Assembly (NCBI RefSeq): GCF_004762095.1
Contig: NZ_SIJH01000015.1
Location: 1-64,000, forward strand
DNA length: 64,000 nt
Reading direction: 5' to 3'
From: Tabrizicola caldifontis
Lineage (GTDB): Bacteria > Pseudomonadota > Alphaproteobacteria > Rhodobacterales > Rhodobacteraceae
Position 1 is the stretch's first letter; the number at the start of each line of letters is the position of its first letter. Positions 57,316-64,000 of the stretch are shown piece after piece. The translations under genes and the position numbers were made by a program. Below the pieces are notes generated by a model. The model saw nothing but the letters and a program-made list of their open reading frames with translations. It had not been told where the DNA came from and searched no databases.

Positions 57316-57369
57316 CCGCAGCCAGAGGCCCACAGTGCTTCTGGCGGCCTGGGCCGTGGCGTGATGGGA

Positions 57370-58176
57370 TCAGGCGTCCCTTTGCGCAATCCAGTCGTGG
57401 TCGGGATCGTTCTGGAAGCGCCACTTGCGCAGGGGGCCGGCCATGACGTTGAGGTAATACATCTCGTAGCCGTAGGGCGCACCGCAAGGGTGGTGGCCCT
57501 TCGGCACAAGCACGACATCATGGTTCTTCACCGCCATCGTCTCGTCCAGCGTGCCGTCTTCGGTATAGACTCGCTGGATGCCGAAACCCTGGGCGGGGTT
57601 CAGGCGGTGGTAATAGGTTTCCTCCAGGTAGGTCATGCGGGGGAAGGCGTCCTCGTCATGCCTGTGGCTGGGGTAGCTCGACCAATGGCCGTCAGGGGTG
57701 AAGACTTCGGTCACCAGCAGGCTGTCGGCGACCTCGCGGCTTTCCATGGCGATGTTGTTGACATAGCGGGTATTGGTCCCCTTGCCGCGGGGGGTCAGCG
57801 TGATCCCCTCGGGGCCAAGGCGCTGCGCCCTGTGCCCCCCCCTGCCCGGCGCCTTGCAGACGCCGATGGTGCAAGGCGTGGTGGCCACGGCCTTCCAGCT
57901 TTGCCCGTTCGGGACGTAAAGGCAATGCGGCGGGGTCTTTTCGAACACATCCATCCGGTCGCCCATCTCGCCCCAGTCCTGACCGGCGGCTTGGACCCTG
58001 GCCTTGCCCTCGACGATGACGAGGATGACCTCGCGGTCCCCCGTCGCCTCTTCGGCCATGTCGCCCGGTTCCAGCCGGTAGAGCGTAAAGCCCACATAGC
58101 CCCAGCCGGCGTTTTCGGGAGTGATCTCATGCACCTTGCCGCGGGTGCCGGTCGGATGGCGGAGGAGGTGGGGCAT
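57370..58176 (-). CDS. iolB: IolB, 5-deoxy-glucuronate isomerase
   Basis: 268 residues. Bicupin that converts 5-deoxy-D-glucuronate to 2-deoxy-5-keto-gluconate in myo-inositol breakdown. Metal site and signature: YPSHRHDEDAFPRMTYLEETYYHRLNPAQGFGIQRVY and VLVPKGHHPCGAPYGYEMYYLNVMAGP. Twelve bases after iolE, last visible gene of the iol set. Confidence 0.94.
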   Translation of the reverse strand: MPHLLRHPTGTRGKVHEITPENAGWGYVGFTLYRLEPGDMAEEATGDREVILVIVEGKARVQAAGQDWGEMGDRMDVFEKTPPHCLYVPNGQSWKAVATTPCTIGVCKAPGRGGHRAQRLGPEGITLTPRGKGTNTRYVNNIAMESREVADSLLVTEVFTPDGHWSSYPSHRHDEDAFPRMTYLEETYYHRLNPAQGFGIQRVYTEDGTLDETMAVKNHDVVLVPKGHHPCGAPYGYEMYYLNVMAGPLRKWRFQNDPDHDWIAQRDA

Positions 58177-58188
58177 GGTCCTGATCCT

Positions 58189-59100
58189 TCAGGAAGGGCG
58201 GCTGTGGTCGATCGTCAGGCCTGCCTTGGCGCAGACCTTCAGAATGTGGTCGTAGCCAAGTTTCGAATACTCGTAGGGTGGCGCCTTGGCCGGATCCTGT
58301 TCGGCCTCGACAACGATCCAGCCGGCATAATTCATTGCCTTCAGCCTGTCGGTCACGGCCTGAAAGTCGATGCAGCCGTCGCCCGGCACGGTAAAGGCAC
58401 CGGCGATCACGGCGTCGAGGAAGCTGCGGTTGTTCAGCCGCACGTCCCGGACGACGTCGGGACGGATATCCTTGAAATGCACATGGTGTACCCGGTCGGC
58501 CCAGCGGTCGAGAACGCGCAGGACATCGGCCCCGCCGAACAGAAGGTGGCCGGTGTCGAACAGCAGCTTCACTTCGGGTGCGGAACCTTCCATGAGCGCG
58601 TTCACGTCATCCTCGGATTCGATGAACGAGCCCATGTGATGGTGATAGGCAAGCGTCATGCCCTGATCCGCCATCCATTTCGCCAGTTCGGAAAGCTTCG
58701 CGCCATAGGCCTGCACGTCTTCGGCGGCGAATTTCGGGCGGTTATTGACCGGAACCGCGATGTCGCCCTGAACGGTGTTCGAACATTCCGCATAGACGAT
58801 GCAGGGGGCGCCCAGGGCCACGAACTGTTCCACCTGGGCGCGCACGGCCTCGATCTCGGTCTTCACGTCGTTGACCAGCAGGTTGCCGGAACACCAGCCC
58901 CCACAGAGGTAAAGCCCGTTGGCGTTCAGGTAGGACCGCAGGCCTTCTGTGTCCGCAGGCATGCGGCGGCCGCGTTCGACGCCGGTATAACCGATCTCGC
59001 GCGCCTCGCGGAGCGCCTGCTCCATCGTGTAGGCGGCAGTCAGGTCCGGCAGGTCGTCGTTCTGCCAGCAGATGGGAGAGATGCCGATCTTGACGCTCAT
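58189..59100 (-). CDS. iolE: IolE, inosose dehydratase
   Basis: 303 residues from the ATG at 59100 (GAAGG nine bases upstream); an ATG at 59127 would overlap iolD. TIM-barrel xylose-isomerase-like enzyme that dehydrates scyllo-inosose. Motifs: GISPICWQNDDLPDL, metal-binding YHHHMGSFIES, LLFDTGHLLFGG, VHFKDIRPDV and GCIDFQAV. Confidence 0.94.
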   Translation of the reverse strand: MSVKIGISPICWQNDDLPDLTAAYTMEQALREAREIGYTGVERGRRMPADTEGLRSYLNANGLYLCGGWCSGNLLVNDVKTEIEAVRAQVEQFVALGAPCIVYAECSNTVQGDIAVPVNNRPKFAAEDVQAYGAKLSELAKWMADQGMTLAYHHHMGSFIESEDDVNALMEGSAPEVKLLFDTGHLLFGGADVLRVLDRWADRVHHVHFKDIRPDVVRDVRLNNRSFLDAVIAGAFTVPGDGCIDFQAVTDRLKAMNYAGWIVVEAEQDPAKAPPYEYSKLGYDHILKVCAKAGLTIDHSRPS

Positions 59101-59111
59101 CGCGGGTGCCT

Positions 59112-60938
59112 TCAGTTCAACAGCCATTGGGCCTTGCGGGCCGCTTCATAGCCCTTGCGGGCCTCGTTCACTTCTGCCCGGTCCGAGACTTCGGGCACCG
59201 CCACTTCCCACCAGGTGCCGCCGGCGCCGGTGCCGGGGGCGGGGTCGGTGTCGATGACGATCACCGTGGGGATGGTGGCAGTCTTCGCGTCCTTCATGGC
59301 GGCCTCAAGCTCGGTGATTGAGCCCGCCTTCACAACGTTTGCCCCCATGGCGCGCGCATGGGCGGCAAAGTCGATTTCGGCAGGGTTCACATGATAGGCA
59401 TCCTGCAACAGGTTGTTGAAGGGCGCCCCGCCTGTGGCCTTCTGCAGCCGGTTGATGCAGCCGAAGCCGCGATTGTCTGTCAGGACCACGGTGAAGGGAA
59501 TGCCCATCATCACGGCGGTCGCAAGTTCAGAATTGGCCATCATGTAGCTGCCGTCACCAATCATGCAGACGACATGGCGATCGGGCCGGGCCATCTTGAT
59601 GCCCATTGCGCCGGCGATTTCGTAGCCCATGCAGGAAAAGCCGTATTCCATATGATAGCCGCCACGGGACGCCTTCCATAGGACATGCAGGACGCCCGGC
59701 ATCGAGCCCGAGGCGGACATGACGATGGCATCCTTTCCTGTGGTGCGCTGGACCGCGCCCACCACTTGCGCGTCGGAGGGAAGTGCATTGCTCGTCGGTG
59801 CGGCGGTCAAGGTGTCGGTGGTCTGGAACCAGCGGGCGCGCAGGGCGAAGTCGGGGTCGGGGAAGCGATGGTCACCCAGCGCCGCGGACAGCTTTTCCAG
59901 CGTCACCTTCGCATCGCCGACAAGGGGTTGGGCCGCGCGCTTGTGCGCGTCGTAGCCGTGGATGTTGATCGACAGAAGCTTGCGGCCGGGGCGCGAGAAC
60001 ACCGTCCAGCTGCCGGTCGTGAAGTCCTGGAAGCGCGTGCCGACACCGATCACCAGATCGGCCCCGGCCGCAAGTTCGTTGCCGCAACCGGTGCCTGTCA
60101 CGCCAGGAGAACCGAAGTTGAGCCGCTCCTCCCAGTCCACAGAGCCCTTTCCGGCCTGAGTTTCGACGATGGGGATGTTGTGGGCGCGCGCGAAGTCAAT
60201 CAGTGTCTGTTCGGCACCCGAATATATTACGCCGCCGCCGGCCACGATCAGCGGGGTGGTGGCAGCACGGATCGCGGCGACGGCAGCCTCAAGCTCGCGT
60301 TGGTCGGGTTCGGGGCGACGGATGTGCCATACGCGGGGCTCGAAGAACTCGGCCGGATAGTCGTATGCCTCGGCCTGGGTGTCCTGGCAGAAGGCCAGGC
60401 AGACGGGGCCGCAGTTCGCCGGGTCGGTCATTACCCGCAGCGCGCGGGGCAGCGCAGTCAGGATGTGTTCCGGCCGGCTGATCCGGTCGAAATAGCGCAC
60501 CACGGGGCGGAAGCAGTCGTTGGCCGAAACGGTCGCGTCATCGAAATCCTCGATCTGTTGCAGCACCGGATCGGGCGCACGGCTGGCAAAGACGTCGCCG
60601 GGGATGAACAGGACGGGCAGGCGGTTCACGTGGGCGACGGCGGCCGCCGTGACCATGTTGGTGGCGCCCGGCCCGATGGACGAAGTGACGGCCATCGCCT
60701 TCCGCCGACCCTGCGCCTTGGCATAGGCGACAGCGACATGGGCCATCGTCTGTTCATTGTGGCCGCGCCAGGTGGGCAGGGCATCGCGGTGGGCGTGCAG
60801 TGCCTCGCCCAGGCCGGCGACATTGCCGTGGCCGAAAATCGCCCACACGCCCTCGATGAAGCGCGAGCCGTCCTCGGCCTTCTGGGCCGAAAGCCAGCGC
60901 ACCATGGCTTGGGCGGCAGTCAGACGGATCGTGGTCAT
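59112..60938 (-). CDS. iolD: IolD, THcHDO (cyclohexane-1,2-dione) hydrolase
   Basis: 608 residues from the ATG at 60938. ThDP-dependent hydrolase opening the inositol ring: N-terminal IFGHGNVAGLGEAL with GHNEQTMAHVAVAYAKA, middle domain GGGVIYSGAEQTL, and ThDP/Mg motif GDGSYMMANSELATAVMMGIPF followed by GFGCINRLQ. Stop lies 12 bases before iolE; start overlaps the iolC stop. Confidence 0.95.
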   Translation of the reverse strand: MTTIRLTAAQAMVRWLSAQKAEDGSRFIEGVWAIFGHGNVAGLGEALHAHRDALPTWRGHNEQTMAHVAVAYAKAQGRRKAMAVTSSIGPGATNMVTAAAVAHVNRLPVLFIPGDVFASRAPDPVLQQIEDFDDATVSANDCFRPVVRYFDRISRPEHILTALPRALRVMTDPANCGPVCLAFCQDTQAEAYDYPAEFFEPRVWHIRRPEPDQRELEAAVAAIRAATTPLIVAGGGVIYSGAEQTLIDFARAHNIPIVETQAGKGSVDWEERLNFGSPGVTGTGCGNELAAGADLVIGVGTRFQDFTTGSWTVFSRPGRKLLSINIHGYDAHKRAAQPLVGDAKVTLEKLSAALGDHRFPDPDFALRARWFQTTDTLTAAPTSNALPSDAQVVGAVQRTTGKDAIVMSASGSMPGVLHVLWKASRGGYHMEYGFSCMGYEIAGAMGIKMARPDRHVVCMIGDGSYMMANSELATAVMMGIPFTVVLTDNRGFGCINRLQKATGGAPFNNLLQDAYHVNPAEIDFAAHARAMGANVVKAGSITELEAAMKDAKTATIPTVIVIDTDPAPGTGAGGTWWEVAVPEVSDRAEVNEARKGYEAARKAQWLLN

Positions 60939-62848
60939 TGCGTTCCTCCCTCGCGCGCCGCGTCCCAGACAGAGCACAGGCGCCTGTAGCGTTCGGTCAT
61001 CATCGCGACGGCCTGGGCATCCGTCATCTCGCCCTTCAGCCAGCCGCGGGCCGCATCGCCAAAGATCGTGCGACCGATGGCGAAACCCTTCACCAGGGGC
61101 TGCCGGGCGGCAAGCGTCAGCGCGGCGGCCAGTTCCGTCTCTGGGGCGTCCAGCCCAAGGACCACAACGCCACGGGTGTGCGGGTCGTTGCGGGTGATCG
61201 CCGAACAGGCCTGTTCCCAGGCGGCGTCGGTGGTGAAGGGCTCCAGCTTCCACCAGTCGGGGTAGATGCCAAGGTCGTAGAAGCGCTGGATCACCCTGGC
61301 CGAGGTGTCGTCAGTGACGGGGCCGACCTTCGAGGGGATGATTTCCAACAGCAGCTCAAGCCGATTGCGGCGCGCCGCGTGGAAAAGGCGGCGGACGGTC
61401 TCTTCCTGCGCGGCCTTCGTCGCGGCGTCGTCCTCGGGGTGATAGAAGCACAGCACCTTGACCACATGGGCCAGCGGCCATTCCTGCAGGCCGCCGAAAT
61501 CCGGGCCAAGCTCGGGCTCTAGCGTCAGTGGGCGTGATCCTGGCCATTCCACGGGCCGGCCGATCCAAAGGCCGGTTCCTGCTGCACGATACAGGGCGTC
61601 GCGCCCCAGGCGGCTGTCGCACAGGATGCCGTAGCCTGGCTGTCCATTGGCTGTGGCCAGGGCTGCTTGCAGGCAAAGTTCCTTAAACTGACCGATTCTG
61701 GCGGGCGTTGCGCCTTCCATCGTCTCAAGTTGCAGGCGATGATCAAAGGCAAAGACCCGCATCGTGGGCCAGTCGCCGTGCCGGTTGGTGGACCAGTGGA
61801 TCTGTTCCAGTTCGGCGTCCTTGCGAAGTGCTGGCGTGACGATCCCGCGGTGCAGGAAGAACTGCAACTCCTGCCAGCTTGGGTAGGCCGGGGTGCAGCC
61901 GTGGCGGGAAACGGCGAAGGCGCCGCAGGCATTGGCGTATTTCAGGGCGACTGGCCAGGGCTCGCCGTCCAGCCAGCCTTTCAGCAGGCCCGACATGAAC
62001 CCGTCCCCCGCGCCAAGGACGTTGAACACCTCTATCGGAAAGCCGGGGCCGGTTTCGCCGTCGTCCAGGCTGTCGGGGATGGCACCGGTGAAGGCGACTG
62101 CGCCCATTGGGCCGCGCTTGCAAACTAGGGTCGCCGCACTGACGGCCCGAACGGCGCGCAGCGCGGCGATCGTGTCGGTGCTGCCACCGGCGATGTGGAA
62201 TTCCTCTTCGGTGCCGACGATCAGGTCGAACAGGTGAAGGGTGGATTGCAGCTTTGCCGTGACCTGAGCGCTTTCGATAAACCGGCTTTCGCCGTCGCCA
62301 TGGCCAGCCAGGCCCCAGAGGTTCGGCCTGTAGTCGATGTCCAGCGCGGTTTGCGCCCCGTGCTTCCGTGCAAGGGCAAGGGCCTTCAGAACGGCAGCTT
62401 CGGTGCGCGGGTGGCTGAGGTGGGTTCCGGTGGCCACGACCGAACGCGCCTCGGCGATGAAGGCTTCGTCGATGTCGTCCTCGCAAAGCGCCATGTCGGC
62501 GCAGTTCTCCCGATAGAAGATCAGCGGAAACTGCCTGTCGTCGCGGATACCCAGAAGGACAAGCGCGGTCAGCCGTTCAGGGTCGGTCTTGACGCCGCGC
62601 ACGTCCACGCCTTCGCGGGCAAGCTCTTCCCGGATGAAACGGCCCATATGTTCGTCTCCGACCCGCGTTATGAGGGCGGATTTAAGGCCCAGGCGCGCGG
62701 TGCCGGCAGCCATGTTGGTGGGGCTGCCGCCGATGTATTTCTGGAACGAGCCCATGTCCTCCAGCCGGCCGCCGATCTGCGCGCCGTAAAGATCGACCGA
62801 GGACCGGCCGATCGTGATGACATCAAGGGTCTTTGCAGGCTGAGGCAT
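60935..62848 (-). CDS. iolC: IolC fused to DUF2090: 5-dehydro-2-deoxygluconokinase plus aldolase-like domain
   Basis: 637 residues from the ATG at 62848; the ATG at 62893 lies inside the operator and is unlikely. Residues 1-320 are a PfkB-family kinase (GGSPTNMAAGTARLGL; C-terminal VLGAGDGFMSGLL with catalytic Asp). Residues about 330-637 are DUF2090 (MRVFAFDHRLQLE, EIIPSKVGPV, YPDWWKLEPF, GVVVLGLDAPE, GFAIGRTIF), related to the IolJ-type aldolase. One protein may thus phosphorylate DKG and cleave DKGP. First gene after the operator. Confidence 0.93.
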   Translation of the reverse strand: MPQPAKTLDVITIGRSSVDLYGAQIGGRLEDMGSFQKYIGGSPTNMAAGTARLGLKSALITRVGDEHMGRFIREELAREGVDVRGVKTDPERLTALVLLGIRDDRQFPLIFYRENCADMALCEDDIDEAFIAEARSVVATGTHLSHPRTEAAVLKALALARKHGAQTALDIDYRPNLWGLAGHGDGESRFIESAQVTAKLQSTLHLFDLIVGTEEEFHIAGGSTDTIAALRAVRAVSAATLVCKRGPMGAVAFTGAIPDSLDDGETGPGFPIEVFNVLGAGDGFMSGLLKGWLDGEPWPVALKYANACGAFAVSRHGCTPAYPSWQELQFFLHRGIVTPALRKDAELEQIHWSTNRHGDWPTMRVFAFDHRLQLETMEGATPARIGQFKELCLQAALATANGQPGYGILCDSRLGRDALYRAAGTGLWIGRPVEWPGSRPLTLEPELGPDFGGLQEWPLAHVVKVLCFYHPEDDAATKAAQEETVRRLFHAARRNRLELLLEIIPSKVGPVTDDTSARVIQRFYDLGIYPDWWKLEPFTTDAAWEQACSAITRNDPHTRGVVVLGLDAPETELAAALTLAARQPLVKGFAIGRTIFGDAARGWLKGEMTDAQAVAMMTERYRRLCSVWDAAREGGTQ

Positions 62849-62874
62849 GGCGGGTTCCGGGCCTGAGTCGGGAT

Positions 62875-62894
62875 AATGGAATGAATATTCCATT
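62875..62894. promoter_or_regulatory. IolR operator, copy 1 (before iolC)
   Basis: AATGGAATGAATATTCCATT: 8-base arms with spacer GAAT; contains the GGAA-N6-TTCC motif (62878-62891) reported for the RpiR-type IolR of Sinorhizobium. It lies 27 bases before the iolC ATG. Confidence 0.85.
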
Positions 62895-62913
62895 CTGATG
62901 AAGCGGGGAAGCC

Positions 62914-63726
62914 CTAAACTTCGCGCCGGGCGGCCACGGCCAGGGCAAGCGCAAGGGCCAGGGCGATGGCCGCCGAGAGCGAGCGGAAGGCACCGAAATC
63001 GACCTCGGTCACGGTCAGGATGGCATCGGCCGTCGGGGCAAGCCTGGTCGCGGGCGGATCGGTCAGGATGACCACTGGCAGCCCCCGCGCGCGGGCCTCG
63101 CGTGCAATGGTCAGGGTTTCTTCGGAATAGGGGGCGAAGGTGATGGCCAGAAGCGCATCGCCCGGCCGCAGCGCCGAAAGCTGCCCAAGCCCCGCCACCC
63201 TGTCATGCAGAACCGTCGGAACCCCAAGCTTGTCAAAGACATAGGCAAGATAGGCGGCAACGGGAAAGGACCGGCGGAAGCCGGCCAGGTGGATCGCGTC
63301 AGCCCCGGAAAGCAGAGTAACGCATTGATCCAGCTTTGTTTCGTCTAGATCCTGCGCCAGACGTTCCATTGACTGTCGTCCCGCCTCGACAAATTCGGCC
63401 ACAAGGGCGGAGGGGCGGTCGGCGCCCCCGGCCTTCAATCTGGACAGACGGGTGGCATAATCCGGTGCCGGGCCAATCAGGGCAGCGCGAAAGAGGCGCT
63501 GCATTTCCGCATAACCCGAGAAGCCGAGCAGTTGGCAGAACCGCATCACGGCAGATGGCGGCACACCTGCCGCCGCCGCAACCTGCGCGACGGTCGATAG
63601 CGCAATGCTGTCGGGATGAGCGGCAATATGATCCGCACATTGTTGCAGGCGGCGCGGCAAGTTGCCGGACATCCGCGCCATCCGGTCCAGCAGTGCGGGG
63701 ATGGTGGCAGGCGGGCTGTCGGTCAT
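62914..63726 (-). CDS. iolR: IolR, RpiR-family repressor of inositol catabolism
   Basis: 270 residues from the ATG at 63726; an upstream in-frame ATG at 63780 overlaps the operator. N-terminal HTH_6 domain (ALSTVAQVAAAAGVPPSAVMRFCQLLGFSGYAEMQR) and a C-terminal SIS sugar-phosphate domain (about 120-240: IHLAGFRRSFPVAAYLAYVFDKLG, TFAPYSEETLTIAREA). Same direction as iolCDEB, 66 bases ahead. Expected to sense a pathway phosphate intermediate and release iol promoters. Confidence 0.88.
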   Translation of the reverse strand: MTDSPPATIPALLDRMARMSGNLPRRLQQCADHIAAHPDSIALSTVAQVAAAAGVPPSAVMRFCQLLGFSGYAEMQRLFRAALIGPAPDYATRLSRLKAGGADRPSALVAEFVEAGRQSMERLAQDLDETKLDQCVTLLSGADAIHLAGFRRSFPVAAYLAYVFDKLGVPTVLHDRVAGLGQLSALRPGDALLAITFAPYSEETLTIAREARARGLPVVILTDPPATRLAPTADAILTVTEVDFGAFRSLSAAIALALALALAVAARREV

Positions 63727-63763
63727 GGCTGGCTCGGGCTGACTGAACTGCGAGCATAACATA

Positions 63764-63779
63764 TGGAATGAATGTTCCA
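63764..63779. promoter_or_regulatory. IolR operator, copy 2 (before iolR)
   Basis: TGGAATGAATGTTCCA, one base different from the core of copy 1; GGAA-N6-TTCC at 63765-63778, 38 bases before the iolR ATG. Implies autoregulation. Confidence 0.85.
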
Positions 63780-63920
63780 AGATTATTCGCAGCGGTCAGC
63801 CAGGGCGCCGGCACCTGGTGGCGCCATGGTCGGCTGGGCAGGCTGCAACGCAGGTGCTGGCAACCCTGTCGCAGGGGCCGGGGGTACGGTCATCTCTGTC
63901 TGCCCTGGCCTAAAGGCAAA

Positions 63921-63948
63921 GGCCCCCACGCCTTGCAGCGCGAGGGCC
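63921..63948 (-). terminator. Intrinsic terminator for the gene at the right edge
   Basis: On the minus strand GGCCCTCGCG pairs with a G-rich GCGTGGGGGCC arm (G-T pairs included) around a short loop and is followed by TTTGCCTTT. It lies 22 bases beyond the stop of the partial gene. Confidence 0.75.
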
Positions 63949-63970
63949 GGAAGTCGGGCCGCAAAAGGCG

Positions 63971-64000
63971 CTACTGGCTGAGCTTGTTGTATTCAGCCAG
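63971..64000 (-). CDS. C-terminal end of an unknown gene
   Basis: Nine codons and a TAG on the minus strand, giving the tail LAEYNKLSQ. The high helical propensity and the terminator just after support a real gene end. Tails like this occur in periplasmic sugar-binding proteins, and an inositol transporter gene would fit next to iolR, but nine residues cannot decide. Confidence 0.45.
   Translation of the reverse strand: MAEYNKLSQ

Larger units (their letters stand above)
56892..57369. other. Gap between amino acid permease and iolB, with palindromes
   Basis: 478 bases with no gene of known family. It holds two inverted repeats (56986-57031 and 57060-57079), a direct repeat GCCGCAAAC (57003-57011, 57038-57046), and a possible 51-residue ORF at 57160-57315. 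The last part should include the iolB transcript end; a loose GGCCCA/TGGGCC stem (57327-57355) has no T-run. Confidence 0.6.

Overview
The window is GC-rich, densely coding DNA of an alphaproteobacterium, most likely a member of the Rhodobacteraceae. The case rests on a complex I operon interrupted by small lineage-typical genes (including DUF5333 and DUF5337 families), a NuoE with a C-terminal helix-hairpin-helix extension, an RpiR-type inositol regulator with GGAA-N6-TTCC operators, a TGA-N9-TCA iron box before hemP, and RNase J. No rRNA, tRNA, CRISPR array or intact mobile element was seen.

Layout. 1-1537: end of pstB, then phoU and phoB (phosphate control). 1643-4388: an NTF2-fold gene and, on the minus strand, a kinase/PLP-enzyme pair resembling the hydroxylysine kinase and phospho-lyase pair. 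4459-4819: iron box, a 44-residue ORF and hemP. 5286-9287: ppsA, a hypothetical gene and moaA. 9374-14476: two predicted lipoproteins, an AlkD-like gene, and glmU-glmS for UDP-GlcNAc precursors. 14569-17843: gph, a TetA-like exporter and a DegT-type aminotransferase. 17840-19121: a decayed IS5-family transposase and a repeat-bearing gap.

19122-37708 is the complete nuoA-N operon for proton-pumping NADH:quinone oxidoreductase, with nine or ten extra genes between the nuo genes, most of them translationally coupled. birA, coaX and rnj follow in the same direction. 41083-50556: rhlE, a frameshifted secreted-protein gene, prfC, an atypical SDR, an orphan iron-type ABC ATPase, a short HTH regulator with a nearby palindrome, tatABC and a DUF815 ATPase. 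50678-53350: the surE-pcm-nlpD stationary-phase/envelope cluster. 53484-56891: a polar amino-acid ABC transporter. 57370-63726: iolR-iolC-iolD-iolE-iolB for myo-inositol catabolism, with an operator before iolR and another before iolC. The right edge cuts a minus-strand gene of which only nine codons and a terminator are visible.

Most notable: (1) the accessory genes inside nuo, especially a membrane protein carrying the same helix-hairpin-helix domain as the NuoE tail next door; (2) a dispersed intergenic repeat (hairpin plus GTATTT and AGGAGCAA motifs) in at least five places; (3) the two iolR operators; (4) the iron box and small ORF before hemP; (5) the kinase/phospho-lyase pair.
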